From Phenylobacterium conjunctum (GTDB lineage Bacteria; Pseudomonadota; Alphaproteobacteria; Caulobacterales; Caulobacteraceae), in assembly GCF_042679085.1 (NCBI RefSeq), contig NZ_JBHTLQ010000012.1, forward strand, positions 1 to 64,000: a stretch of DNA of 64,000 nucleotides, in the 5' to 3' direction. The translations under genes were made by a program, and so were the position numbers. Below, piece after piece: positions 1 to 8,198 of this stretch; position 1 is the stretch's first letter, and each line of letters starts with the position of its first letter. Below the pieces are notes generated by a model, which worked only from the letters and a program-made list of their open reading frames with translations, did not search any database and was not told where the DNA came from.

Positions 1-68
1 TGGCCGACGCCGCCGCCCTGGCCGCCGCCCTGGCCGCGCCGGCCGCCGCCGCGGGGGAAAAGCACTAA
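1..68 (+). CDS. 3' end of an unidentified protein (partial)
   Basis: The frame starting at base 3 is open from the window edge to a TAA at 66-68. It encodes an Ala/Leu/Pro-rich tail ending in GEKH. A strong hairpin follows 8 bases after the stop, which supports this as a real gene end. The fragment is low-complexity and about 21 residues long, so no family can be named. Confidence 0.45.
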   Translation, partial: ADAAALAAALAAPAAAAGEKH

Positions 69-76
69 GACGACAG

Positions 77-104
77 CTGGGGGCGGCCTGACGGTCGTCC
101 CCAG
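77..104 (+). terminator. Hairpin terminator of the upstream gene
   Basis: CTGGGGGCGGCC (77-88) pairs with GGTCGTCCCCAG (93-104) around a TGAC loop. The stem is 12 bp with two G-T wobbles. No clear T run follows, so the intrinsic terminator is inferred from stem strength and its position just after a stop codon. Confidence 0.55.
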
Positions 105-177
105 TCCGTGCGCCCGCAACCGGGTCGGGTGCCAAACCTCGAATCCCGCCCCGATAGAGATTTGGTCGATCTGCCTT

Positions 178-201
178 TTGGCGAATCTCCATAGCTATGA
201 C
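178..201 (+). promoter_or_regulatory. Candidate housekeeping promoter for the duplicated regulator
   Basis: TTGGCGA (178-184) and GCTATGAC (194-201) resemble the Caulobacter housekeeping elements TTGACGS and GCTANAWC, with 9 bases between them (usual 10-14). A GANTC site, GAATC at 183-187, overlaps the -35 edge, and another lies at 141-145. Transcription would start near 208, about 40 bases before the gene. The match is by eye only. Confidence 0.35.
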
Positions 202-246
202 GTTGCTTGAGCGCGCTTCGCCTCTGAAGGAACGGTCAGACAGGTT

Positions 247-1206
247 ATGGACGAGGGCGAGATCGACGGACCTCCAAGTCGCCAAGTCATCGCCCTGTCG
301 ATCGACTATGTTCTAAAGATCGCAGACATCGTTACCCAGGGCGCCCAGGGCGACCTTGTAACGGCTGTGGTTTATCTCGCGATCTCCCGCGCGAACCTCA
401 GGGAAGCCTTCAAAAGCCCCCGCACCGCCCGCCGACATGCCGGGGTGCTGGATGTGCCGGACGATCAGGCGCGGCAATCGGTCAGCGTCCTGGCCATCTC
501 GCGTGAACTTGCCCTGCCCTATGAAACGACGCGCCGCCATGTGGGGAAGCTTACCGCGCTGGGGCTTTGCCGACGCGGCGAGGACGGGGGCGTTGTCATT
601 CCCTACGAGGTCGCCAGCGGGGAAGCGTCGCTCAGCGGGATCGACGCAATCTGGCGCGCCACCCTGGTCTTCATCTGCGACCTGGATGCGCTCAGCGTCA
701 CCTATGAGGCCAAGCGCCGGAGGATCGCGCCCGACTTTCGCAGGATCGTGGCGCGGATGGCGGCCTACTACCTGCTGGACCTGCTCAACCTGGCCCGCGC
801 CAGTGTGGGCCTGAACACCCAGACCGCCCTGCTGGTCCTGGCGATCATCCGGGCCAATTCCCTGCACATCGCCCGCGACGCGGAGGCCGGTCCCCGCTAC
901 GCCCGCCCGGACACGCCGCCGCCCGACGACCTGCGTCGTCCAGTGACCACCCACGCCATCGCCCGACAGCTGAAGATGCCCTACGAGACCGCGCGGCGGC
1001 AGGTCGGCTGGCTGGAAGAGGCCGGACTATGCACCCGGCGTGGCCGCGGCCTGGTCATCCCCACCTCGGCCCTTGAGCGGCCGGAGATGCTCCACGCGAT
1101 CGAGGCCAACTGGGCGCTGGCCCGAAGCCTGATGGAGAACCTCGCCGGCCTTGGCCTGGGCGCCGCCCAGGCCCGCCGCTGGCTACAGCGCGACGGCCGG
1201 ACCTAG
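247..1206 (+). CDS. Internally duplicated winged-helix-like regulator, 319 aa
   Basis: Probably a DNA-binding regulator; no named family is recognised. The protein is two copies of one unit, about residues 36-146 and 189-300. Each has a helical stretch with the pattern LAI-RAN, then an HTH-like segment (AISRELALPYETTRRHVGKL at about 83-102, AIARQLKMPYETARRQVGWL at about 237-256), then a short wing ending GLVIP or GVVIP, then a helix containing an IW or NW pair. A typical MarR-, ArsR- or PadR-like protein has one such unit and dimerises; here the two units are fused in one chain. It stands alone behind its own candidate promoter and meets the aldo/keto reductase gene tail to tail with 7 bases between. 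The target is unknown. Confidence 0.75.
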   Translation: MDEGEIDGPPSRQVIALSIDYVLKIADIVTQGAQGDLVTAVVYLAISRANLREAFKSPRTARRHAGVLDVPDDQARQSVSVLAISRELALPYETTRRHVGKLTALGLCRRGEDGGVVIPYEVASGEASLSGIDAIWRATLVFICDLDALSVTYEAKRRRIAPDFRRIVARMAAYYLLDLLNLARASVGLNTQTALLVLAIIRANSLHIARDAEAGPRYARPDTPPPDDLRRPVTTHAIARQLKMPYETARRQVGWLEEAGLCTRRGRGLVIPTSALERPEMLHAIEANWALARSLMENLAGLGLGAAQARRWLQRDGRT

Positions 1207-1217
1207 AAGCGTTCTAG
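1203..1217. other. Palindrome holding both opposing stop codons
   Basis: CTAGAAGCGTTCTAG has a perfect 6-bp stem with a GCG loop. The TAG of the regulator (1204-1206) and the reverse-strand TAG of the aldo/keto reductase (1214-1216) both lie in its arms. It could act as a weak bidirectional terminator, but the stem is short and AT-rich. Confidence 0.4.
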
Positions 1218-2194
1218 CGCTCCGTGTCGACGGAAGCCTGCATGACGTCGTTGTAGCGCGCGCCCTGGACCGTGCTGTCATTCACGATCTCGTCGACCCG
1301 CGCCATCACGGCCGCGGACAGGACGACGTCCGCGGCGGCGGCGTTCTCCCGCATGTGATCGGGGCTCGACGTGCCGGGGATCGGCACGATGATCGGGTCC
1401 TTCTGCAGCAGCCAGGCCAGGCAGAGCTGGGCCGGCGTGCAGCCGGCTTCGCGGGCCACGGCCTCGAACTGGGCCAGAAGGTCGAGATTGGCGGCGAAGG
1501 CCTCGCCCATGAAGCGCGGCATGGCTTGGCGGAAGTCGCCGTCCTTGATGTCCGCGGCGCTGCGCACGCCGCCGGCCAGGAAACCCCGCCCCACCGGGCT
1601 GAAGGCCACGAAGGTCACGCCCAGCTCGCGGCAAGCGTCCAGCACGGCGATCTCGGGGTTGCGGGTCCAGGGGGAGTATTCCGTCTGCAGGGCCGCGATC
1701 GGATGGGTCGCATGAGCCCGGCGCAGGGTGGGCGCGGAGACTTCCGACAGGCCGATACTGCGAATCTTGCCGGCCTTCACCAGATCGGCCAAGGCGCCGA
1801 CGCTGTCCTCGATAGGCACCCGGCGGTCCCACCGGTGCAGATAGTAGAGGTCGATGACCTCGGTCTTCAGCAGCTTCAGGGAAAGCTCGCAGGTCTCCTT
1901 CAGGACGTCGGGGTGGCCGTTCAGTTCGCGCTGGGTCCCACGGCTGAGGCCCGCCTTGGAGCAGAGCACGATCTTGTCGCGGTGCGGACCCAGCACCTCG
2001 CCCACCAGGGTCTCGTTGTGGCCCAGGCCGTAGACGGCGGCGGTGTCGAAGAAGGTGTAGCCGGCGTCCAGGGCGCCCAGCAGCACCTGCTCGGCCTGTT
2101 CCCGGGGCGGCGGCGGGCCGTAGGCGTGGGACAGGCTCATGCAGCCCAGGCCAATGGCCGAAACCTCAAACTCTCCGACGCGGCGCTTCTGCAT
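1214..2194 (-). CDS. Aldo/keto reductase, 326 aa
   Basis: NADPH-dependent oxidoreductase of the AKR superfamily, soluble. It matches the YajO/IolS-like group in layout: the N-terminal strand VSAIGLGCMSLSH, then the tetrad Asp50, Tyr55, Lys80 and His120 (FDTAAVYG, CSKAG, YYLHRW), and a C-terminal cofactor region PIIVPIPGTSSPDHMREN. The start is an ATG with GAGGGA about 8 bases upstream. It is the last gene of the leftward block and 68 bases separate it from the DUF805 gene, so it may be read through from there. The substrate (an aldehyde, ketone or sugar) cannot be told from sequence. Confidence 0.93.
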   Translation of the reverse strand: MQKRRVGEFEVSAIGLGCMSLSHAYGPPPPREQAEQVLLGALDAGYTFFDTAAVYGLGHNETLVGEVLGPHRDKIVLCSKAGLSRGTQRELNGHPDVLKETCELSLKLLKTEVIDLYYLHRWDRRVPIEDSVGALADLVKAGKIRSIGLSEVSAPTLRRAHATHPIAALQTEYSPWTRNPEIAVLDACRELGVTFVAFSPVGRGFLAGGVRSAADIKDGDFRQAMPRFMGEAFAANLDLLAQFEAVAREAGCTPAQLCLAWLLQKDPIIVPIPGTSSPDHMRENAAAADVVLSAAVMARVDEIVNDSTVQGARYNDVMQASVDTER

Positions 2195-2262
2195 GGATGT
2201 GTCCCTCTGATGGCTCAGGACTTCAAAGGCCGGTCAGCCACCAGGGTCAAGCGCCATGCGGC

Positions 2263-2682
2263 TCAAAGGGCGTCGAGGCGCGGCGGGGGCCCATAGGCGT
2301 TGGGGCCAGGGTCGCCCTTGAGCAGGCCCAGCTCCACCCAGCCCCAGAGGTTCAGGAGCGTGGCCGCCAGCATCAGCACGACGCCGACCAGTGGCGGTGA
2401 CAGCGAGGCCCACATCGCCAGCAGGTAGGGACCCAAGGCCAGCAGGACCAGCCAGCGCCAGTCCCGACCACGGTCATGAACCCGCCGCACGCCGACCGCC
2501 ACGAGGGGGATCAGCAAGAGCAGAATGGGCAGGAACAGCGGCGCCGACCAGGGCCCGACCACCAGCGAGGCCGCTAGGCCAAGGATCCAGACGAGGCCGA
2601 TAAGGGCTGAACAGATCAGCTGGACCCGCCAGAAGGCCAGCCGGCTCGAACGCCCCGAAAACTTGAAAAGTCGATCCAGCAC
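2263..2682 (-). CDS. DUF805 family inner-membrane protein
   Basis: A small integral membrane protein of unknown role. The signature LFKFSGRSSRLAFWR at the N-terminus is typical of DUF805, followed by four hydrophobic segments and the conserved VGVRRVHDRGRDWRWL loop. I chose the GTG at 2680-2682 because DUF805 proteins usually begin a few residues before LF-F-GR. The frame is open further upstream to a TTG at 2730 and a GTG at 2715, but none of the three has a convincing ribosome binding site. The C-terminus is Pro/Gly-rich. Confidence 0.75.
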   Translation of the reverse strand: MLDRLFKFSGRSSRLAFWRVQLICSALIGLVWILGLAASLVVGPWSAPLFLPILLLLIPLVAVGVRRVHDRGRDWRWLVLLALGPYLLAMWASLSPPLVGVVLMLAATLLNLWGWVELGLLKGDPGPNAYGPPPRLDAL

Positions 2683-2751
2683 ACCCGCCCCCAGCCCTGC
2701 AATCTTGGAGATCACTTGGTGCGGACACAATCAAGAATGAGGGGAGAGCCG

Positions 2752-3075
2752 TTATTTCTTCCGCCGTTCCAGTGTCTTCAGATAGGCGATGAGATCATTG
2801 CTCGAGGCCTCATCGAAGGTGAACTCCGGCATGCCGTGGTGTCCCGTGGAGATCCCCTCGACCAGGGCTTCCTGGATGTCTTCCACCGGGTAGCGGTCGT
2901 GCAGGGTCCGGAAGGGCGGCGACTTCGGGTTGGGGCTCTTCCCCGTCCGGCCGACCGCGTGGCACGAGGCGCAATAGGTCTGGGCGATCTTCTGGCCCTT
3001 GGAGGCGCTGGGCGTCTGGGCGTGCGCTGCGCCGGCCAGGATCGTCAGAAGTCCAAGGATCGGCAGCAGACGCAT
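2752..3075 (-). CDS. Exported c-type cytochrome, 107 aa
   Basis: A small periplasmic electron carrier. A signal peptide (residues 1-19, ending AHA) precedes one haem site, CASCH at 35-39. The probable axial methionine is Met82 in HHGMPEF. Length and layout fit single-haem class I cytochromes of the cbb3-CcoP/cytochrome c-55x-like type. The start has GGAG 8 bases upstream, next to the gmk stop codon, so it is probably translated from the gmk transcript. The redox partner is unknown. Confidence 0.9.
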   Translation of the reverse strand: MRLLPILGLLTILAGAAHAQTPSASKGQKIAQTYCASCHAVGRTGKSPNPKSPPFRTLHDRYPVEDIQEALVEGISTGHHGMPEFTFDEASSNDLIAYLKTLERRKK

Positions 3076-3086
3076 ATCGGGCTCCG

Positions 3087-3749
3087 TCAGACGACTTCTT
3101 CGCCCAGGCCGCGGACGAAGTCCGGAAGCCAGGGATTGCGGCCGGGCTTCATCCGCTCAGCGCGATAGATATGGCCGAGATCGGCATAGGCGCGGTCGAA
3201 ATTCTTGTTCACGATCACGTAGTCGTACTCAGCCCAGTGCTTGATCTCCTCGCGGCCGAGGGTCATGCGGCTCTGGATGATCTGCTCGGAATCCTGGGCG
3301 CGGGCGTGCAGCCGGCGGGACAGATCGGCCCAGGACGGCGGCAGGATGAACACCTTCACGCAGTCGTCCGGGGCCTGCGCCTTCACCTGGGCGGCGCCTT
3401 GCCAGTCGATGTCGAACAGGACGTCGTGGCCGGCCTCGAGCGCGGCCATCACCGGCGCCTTGGGGGTGCCGTACAGGTTGCCGTTGACCTCGGCCCATTC
3501 CAGGAACTGGCCCTCGGCGATACGGGCCTCAAAGGTCGGGCGATCGAGAAAATAGTACTCCCGCCCCTCCTCCTCGCCCGGGCGCGGGGCGCGGGTGGTG
3601 CAGGAGATGGACAGGTTCAGGTCCGAATAGTCGGCGACCAGGCGGCGGGACAGCGAGGTCTTGCCGGCGCCGGCCGGGCTGGAGACGAGCAGCAGCAGGC
3701 CGCGACGCTGGGTTTCCCACGGACGGGGATGATCGCCGTCACTCGACAT
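3087..3749 (-). CDS. gmk: Guanylate kinase
   Basis: Phosphorylates GMP to GDP with ATP in guanine nucleotide synthesis. The P-loop SSPAGAGKTS is at residues 23-32, followed by the GMP-binding segment SCTTRAPRPGEEEGREYYFL and the lid region SRMTLGREEIKHWAEYDY. The 220-aa length is normal for bacteria. The ATG start overlaps the end of yicC by 11 bases, indicating translational coupling in the mltG-yicC-gmk run. The purine genes purC, purF, guaA and guaB also lie in this window. Confidence 0.96.
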   Translation of the reverse strand: MSSDGDHPRPWETQRRGLLLLVSSPAGAGKTSLSRRLVADYSDLNLSISCTTRAPRPGEEEGREYYFLDRPTFEARIAEGQFLEWAEVNGNLYGTPKAPVMAALEAGHDVLFDIDWQGAAQVKAQAPDDCVKVFILPPSWADLSRRLHARAQDSEQIIQSRMTLGREEIKHWAEYDYVIVNKNFDRAYADLGHIYRAERMKPGRNPWLPDFVRGLGEEVV

Positions 3750-4623
3750 TCTGCACCTGCTCCCGGAACTGTTCGACCACGGCCTTTAGCTCCAGGCCCA
3801 CGGCGGTCAAGGTCGGCAGGGCCGACTTGGAGCACAGAGTGTTGGTCTCACGCATGAATTCCTGGGTCAGGAAGTCCAGGCGACGGCCGGCGGCGGCGTC
3901 AGAGGCCAGCAGGGTGCGCGCGGCGGCGATGTGGCCCGCCAGGCGATCCAGCTCCTCGCGGACATCGGCCTTCACCGCCAGGGCGGCGGCCTCGACCACG
4001 ATACGGTCGGCGACCAGGGCGCTGTCCCCGGCCAGTTCGCCCATGCGACGGGCGAAGCGGTCCTTGATGGCCATGGGCTGGCCGGCGGCGACGCCCTCGG
4101 CGTCAGTCACCAGGGCTGCGATACGGTCGACCAGTCCGCCCAGGACGCCCATCAGCTGAGCCCCCTCTTCCCGACGCGCTGCGAGCAGGCCGTCGAGGGC
4201 GATGGCCAGGGAGCCGGACATGGCCGCCTCCAGCGCCGCCAGGGCTTCGGGATCATCGGCGCCGGCGTCGGCCTCAATCACCCCGCGCAGGGCCAGGAGG
4301 CCGTCCAGGCGGGGCGGCGCGGCCCGGCCATCGGCGAGATAGGGCGCACCGGCCGCCAAATAGCGCTCGAGCTGGTCGATATTGATGCGGACGGCGCCCG
4401 CGCCCTCAGCCCGCTTGGCGGTGACGCCGACCGTCACCTGGCCGCGCTGGAACCGGGACTGCGCGCCCTCGCGGGCGGCGCGGTCGAGGCCATCGAAGCC
4501 CGGCGGCCCGCGGAAGCGGACCTCCAGGTTGCGGCCATTCACCGAGCGCGCCTCGACCGCCCAGGTCCAGTCGCCCAACGCGCCCTCAGCCCGGCCGAAG
4601 CCGGTCATTCCGGACAAGGCCAT
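3739..4623 (-). CDS. yicC: YicC family endoribonuclease-type protein
   Basis: A YicC/YloC family member, 294 aa; some family members have been reported as endoribonucleases acting on small RNAs. The N-terminus MALSGMTGFGRAEG and the C-terminal block FLTQEFMRETNTLCSKS are family hallmarks. The long acidic C-terminal helices include EQFREQVQNVE at the very end. The start codon shares one base with the mltG stop and the stop overlaps gmk, so the gene is locked into an operon. Its cellular target in alphaproteobacteria is not evident from the sequence. Confidence 0.93.
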   Translation of the reverse strand: MALSGMTGFGRAEGALGDWTWAVEARSVNGRNLEVRFRGPPGFDGLDRAAREGAQSRFQRGQVTVGVTAKRAEGAGAVRINIDQLERYLAAGAPYLADGRAAPPRLDGLLALRGVIEADAGADDPEALAALEAAMSGSLAIALDGLLAARREEGAQLMGVLGGLVDRIAALVTDAEGVAAGQPMAIKDRFARRMGELAGDSALVADRIVVEAAALAVKADVREELDRLAGHIAAARTLLASDAAAGRRLDFLTQEFMRETNTLCSKSALPTLTAVGLELKAVVEQFREQVQNVE

Positions 4624-5711
4624 CAGGGCTCAGCCTTGACCTTCGACGCGTCCACAGCGCCGTCCAGGCCCTCGCCGCCGGACGAAGCCGCCCGCTGGCG
4701 CTCCACATTGCGCCAGCGCGCGACGTTGGCGTTGTGCTGCTCAAGGGTGGAGGCGAAGACGTGGCCGCCGGTGCCGTCGGCGACGAAATAGAGCTCGTCG
4801 GTCTTTGGCGGATCGAGCACAGCGGCGATCGCCGCCCGGCCCGGATTGGCGATGGGCGTCGGCGGCAGGCCGTCGATCTGATAGGTGTTGTAGGGCGTCG
4901 CCTGAGCCAGTTCCGAGGCGCGGATGCCCCGGCCCAGGGGCCGACCGCCGGTGATGCCGTAGATGATCGTCGGATCGCTCTGCAGCCGCATGCCGGAACG
5001 CAACCTGTTCAGGAACACGGCGGCGACACGCGGACGCTCGCTGGCCTTGCCGGTCTCCTTCTCGACGATAGAGGCCAGGGTGACGGCCTCCATCGGCGTG
5101 GTGAAGGGCAGGCCCGGCTGGCGGCGGGCCCACAGGGTGGCGAGCAGTTCGTCGCGGGCGTCCATCATCCGCTTCAGCACCTTGGCGCGGTCCTCGCCGC
5201 GTTCGTACTGATAGGTCTCGGGCAGGATGGAGCCTTCGGCCGGCGCGGGCGCCTCGCCGGTCAGGTCGCTCTTCTTAGCCAGGATCTCGACCACCATCTC
5301 GCTGGTCAGGCCCTCGGCGATGGTCACCTGGTGCTTGACGATGCGGCCATGGCGGATGTCATCGAGGATGCGGGCCATGGAGGCCTTGCTGGGCACCTCG
5401 TATTCGCCGGCCTTCATCTGGCGCGCCGCGCCGGTGGCCTGGGCGGCGGCGATGAAGATGGCGCTGGAGCGCACCACGCCGGCGCGTTCCAGGGTCGAGG
5501 CGATCTCCGGCAGGCTGGCGCCGCGGCGCAGCTCCACCGTCGTCACGTCGCCCGACTTCGCGGCGGGGCCTGGCCCCTGATAGGTCCAGACGGCCCACAT
5601 CAGGGCGGCCATCAGCACGACCACGAAGGTCGCGGCCGCGCTGAGCGCGGTGGTGATCAGGCGGCGGGCCGGCGAAACCCCACCCTTGGCGGACCGGCGG
5701 TTCCCGCTCAC
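4623..5711 (-). CDS. mltG: Endolytic murein transglycosylase MltG
   Basis: Cleaves nascent glycan strands at the inner membrane and limits peptidoglycan chain length. After a basic N-terminus there is one membrane anchor (about residues 17-45), then a LysM-like region and the YceG catalytic domain. The motif VEKETGKASERPRVA carries the expected catalytic Glu, followed by LQSDPTIIYG and the C-terminal FVADGTGGHVFASTLEQHN. The start is GTG and overlaps the fabF stop by 4 bases (GTGA). The 362-aa length is typical. The C-terminal tail after about residue 340 is Ser/Gly-rich and probably unstructured. Confidence 0.95.
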   Translation of the reverse strand: MSGNRRSAKGGVSPARRLITTALSAAATFVVVLMAALMWAVWTYQGPGPAAKSGDVTTVELRRGASLPEIASTLERAGVVRSSAIFIAAAQATGAARQMKAGEYEVPSKASMARILDDIRHGRIVKHQVTIAEGLTSEMVVEILAKKSDLTGEAPAPAEGSILPETYQYERGEDRAKVLKRMMDARDELLATLWARRQPGLPFTTPMEAVTLASIVEKETGKASERPRVAAVFLNRLRSGMRLQSDPTIIYGITGGRPLGRGIRASELAQATPYNTYQIDGLPPTPIANPGRAAIAAVLDPPKTDELYFVADGTGGHVFASTLEQHNANVARWRNVERQRAASSGGEGLDGAVDASKVKAEP

Positions 5712-6991
5712 GGGACCTTCTTAAAGATCACGGAGGCGTTGGTGCCGCCGAAGCCGAAGCTGTTGGACAGGGCGACGTCGATCTTCATCGGCTTGGGCTT
5801 GTTCGGCACCAGGTCGATCTCGGTCTCCACGGAGGGATTTTCGAGGTTGATCGTCGGCGGGGCGATCTGGTCGCGGATCGCCAGGGCGGTGAAGGCCGCC
5901 TCGATGGCCCCGGCGGCGCCCAGCAGGTGGCCGGTGGCCGACTTGGTCGACGACATGGTCAGGCCCTTGACGGCGTTGCCCATCAGGCGGGTGACCGCGC
6001 CCAGCTCGATCTCGTCGCCCAGCGGCGTCGAGGTGCCGTGGGCGTTGACGTAGTCGACCTCGGAGGCCTGGATGCCCGCGTCCTTGAGGGCGGCGCGCAT
6101 GGCGCGGAAGCCGCCGTCGCCGTCCTCGGCGGGGGCGGTGATGTGATAGGCGTCGCCGGCCAGGCCATAGCCTGACACTTCGCAATAGATCTTCGCGCCG
6201 CGCGCCTTGGCGTGTTCGTACTCTTCCAGCACCAGAACGCCCGCGCCCTCGCCCATGACAAAGCCGTCGCGGTCCTTGTCATAGGGCCGGCTGGCCTTTT
6301 CCGGGGCGTCGTTGAAGCCCGTGGACATGGCGCGGCAGGCGATGAAGCCCGCAATGCCAACCGGGCAGATGGCGGCTTCGGCGCCGCCGGCCACCATGAC
6401 GTCAGCGTCGCCGTACTTGATCATCCGGGCGGCGTCGCCGATGGCGTGGGCGCCCGTGGCGCAGGCCGTCACGACCGAGTGGTTCGGGCCCTTGAAGCCG
6501 TAGCGGATGGAGACCTGGCCCGAGGCCAGGTTGATCAGGGCCGAGGGGATGAAGAAGGGGCTGATCCGACGCGGCCCCTTCTCGTGCAGCTCGACACTGT
6601 TCTTCTCGATGGTGGCCAGGCCGCCGATGCCGGAGCCGATGATCACGCCGGTGCGCTCACGGCCCTCGTCGTCTTCCGGCTGCCAGCCGGAATCCTTCAC
6701 CGCCTCGTCGGCCGCGGCCATGGCGTAGAGGATGAAGTCGTCGACCCGGCGCTGGTCCTTGGGCGCCATGGTCTGGTCAGGGTCGAAGGAGCCTTCAACA
6801 TCCGCGCCGCCGCCGCCGCGGCCATCGACCCGCGGCACTTCGCAGGCGACCTGGCAGGCATAGTCGCTGGGGTCGAAGGTGGTGATCCGGCCCGCGCCGG
6901 ACTTGCCCGCGAGAATGGCCTTCCAGCTGAGCTCACGACCTTGGCCGAGAGGGGTCAGGAGACCGATGCCAGTGACGACGACACGACGCAT
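5708..6991 (-). CDS. fabF: Beta-ketoacyl-ACP synthase II
   Basis: Condenses malonyl-ACP with acyl-ACP in fatty-acid elongation. The catalytic triad is visible: Cys177 in VVTACATG, His318 in NAHGTSTPLGD and His355 in SATGHLLGAAG, with Lys350 before it. At 427 aa it is slightly longer than the roughly 413 aa common in the family, because of a Gly/Asp-rich insert near residues 56-75. The ATG start has GGAGCG about 8 bases upstream. It lies directly after acpP, as in many alphaproteobacteria, and overlaps mltG by 4 bases. Confidence 0.97.
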   Translation of the reverse strand: MRRVVVTGIGLLTPLGQGRELSWKAILAGKSGAGRITTFDPSDYACQVACEVPRVDGRGGGGADVEGSFDPDQTMAPKDQRRVDDFILYAMAAADEAVKDSGWQPEDDEGRERTGVIIGSGIGGLATIEKNSVELHEKGPRRISPFFIPSALINLASGQVSIRYGFKGPNHSVVTACATGAHAIGDAARMIKYGDADVMVAGGAEAAICPVGIAGFIACRAMSTGFNDAPEKASRPYDKDRDGFVMGEGAGVLVLEEYEHAKARGAKIYCEVSGYGLAGDAYHITAPAEDGDGGFRAMRAALKDAGIQASEVDYVNAHGTSTPLGDEIELGAVTRLMGNAVKGLTMSSTKSATGHLLGAAGAIEAAFTALAIRDQIAPPTINLENPSVETEIDLVPNKPKPMKIDVALSNSFGFGGTNASVIFKKVP

Positions 6992-7069
6992 GTGGACGCT
7001 CCAATACGCAGACCGCCGCGCCTTCGGGTGAAGGTCGCGGCGGCCAAATCTTCGACGAGACCGGGGCCT

Positions 7070-7309
7070 TTAGGCGCCCAGACGTTCTCCGATGAACTTC
7101 ACCGCGTCACCCACGGTCTGGATGTGTTCGGCGGCGTCGTCCGGGATTTCGATGTCGAATTCCTCTTCGAAGGCCATGACCAGCTCGACGTTGTCGAGGC
7201 TGTCGGCGCCCAGATCGTCGATGAAGGAAGCCTTCTCGGTGACCTTTTCCGGGTCGGCGTCGAGGTGTTCGATGACGATCTTGCGCACGCGCTCAAGGAT
7301 ATCGGACAT
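7070..7309 (-). CDS. acpP: Acyl carrier protein
   Basis: A 79-aa acidic protein that carries growing acyl chains on a 4'-phosphopantetheine arm. The attachment serine is Ser37 in GADSLDNVELVMAFEEEF. The frame is open upstream, but the ATG at 7307-7309 (MSDILERV) is the canonical ACP start. It lies between fabG, 140 bases upstream, and fabF, 78 bases downstream. The upstream gap holds a good promoter candidate, consistent with the separate high expression known for ACP. Confidence 0.97.
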   Translation of the reverse strand: MSDILERVRKIVIEHLDADPEKVTEKASFIDDLGADSLDNVELVMAFEEEFDIEIPDDAAEHIQTVGDAVKFIGERLGA

Positions 7310-7337
7310 TCGTAGTAAGTCCCTGTTGTTCAACTGA

Positions 7338-7366
7338 TCCATCTGCGACCGCCGACAGGATGTCAA
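7338..7366 (-). promoter_or_regulatory. Candidate acpP promoter
   Basis: On the reverse strand a perfect TTGACA (7361-7366) is followed after 17 bases by GATGGA (7338-7343). The -35 is excellent and the -10 weak. The position, about 30 bases before the acpP start, suits a promoter that boosts acpP and fabF expression independently of fabD-fabG. Confidence 0.45.
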
Positions 7367-7449
7367 CCGCTCGCGGAACTAGGTTTCGAGACCTGAGCCT
7401 CTCCGGTTCGAGGTGGCCGTAGCATGTTCGTCCCGGCGAGGCCAGCCGG

Positions 7450-8190
7450 TCAGATCATGGCCATGCCGCCGTTCACGTGCAGGGTCTGGCCCGTCATGTA
7501 GGCGGCTTCGTCACTGGCGAGATAGGCGCAGGCCGCGGCCACTTCGCTGCCCTGCCCCAGCCGGCCGGCCGGAATCGTGCCCATGATCTGGGCCTTCTGG
7601 GCTTCGTTCAGGGCGTCGGTCATCGGGCTCTCGATGAAGCCCGGCGCCACGCAATTCACCGTGATCCCGCGCGAGGCCACTTCCTGGGCCAGGGACTTCG
7701 AGAAGCCGATCATGCCGGCCTTGGAGGCCGCATAGTTGGTCTGGCCCGGGTTGCCCATCACGCCCACGACCGAGGTGATGCCGATGATGCGGCCGAAGCG
7801 GCGCTTCATCATCCCGCGCATGGCGGCCCGCGACAGGCGGAAATAGCTTTCCAGATTGACCTTGAGGACCTGGTCCCAGTCGTCATCCTTCATGCGCATC
7901 AGCAGGCCGTCGCGGGTGATGCCGGCGTTGGCGACCAGGATGTCGAGCTGGCCGGTGGCCTTCTCGGCCCGGCCCACCAGGCCGTCGACCGATTCGGCGT
8001 CGGACAGGTTGGCGGCTTCCACCGAGACCCGCTCGCCCAACTGGCCGGCGAGTTCGCTCAGCACCGCCTCGCGGGTGCCGGACAGGACGACATGCGCGCC
8101 CTGGGCGTGGAGCGTGCGGGCGATCTCAGCCCCGATGCCGCCGGTGGCGCCGGTGACGAGGGCGGTCTTGCCGGAAAGGTCGAACATCAT
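7450..8190 (-). CDS. fabG: 3-oxoacyl-ACP reductase
   Basis: NADPH-dependent reduction of 3-ketoacyl-ACP in fatty-acid synthesis. A classical SDR of 246 aa with TGATGGIG at 13-20, the NAG motif at 88-90, Ser140, and catalytic Tyr153 and Lys157 in NYAASKAG. Two ATG codons are adjacent (8188-8190 and 8185-8187); either could be used. It follows fabD by 8 bases, so the two are co-transcribed. Its place between fabD and acpP separates it from the other SDR genes of this window. Confidence 0.97.
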   Translation of the reverse strand: MMFDLSGKTALVTGATGGIGAEIARTLHAQGAHVVLSGTREAVLSELAGQLGERVSVEAANLSDAESVDGLVGRAEKATGQLDILVANAGITRDGLLMRMKDDDWDQVLKVNLESYFRLSRAAMRGMMKRRFGRIIGITSVVGVMGNPGQTNYAASKAGMIGFSKSLAQEVASRGITVNCVAPGFIESPMTDALNEAQKAQIMGTIPAGRLGQGSEVAAACAYLASDEAAYMTGQTLHVNGGMAMI

Positions 8191-8198
8191 TCTCGTCC

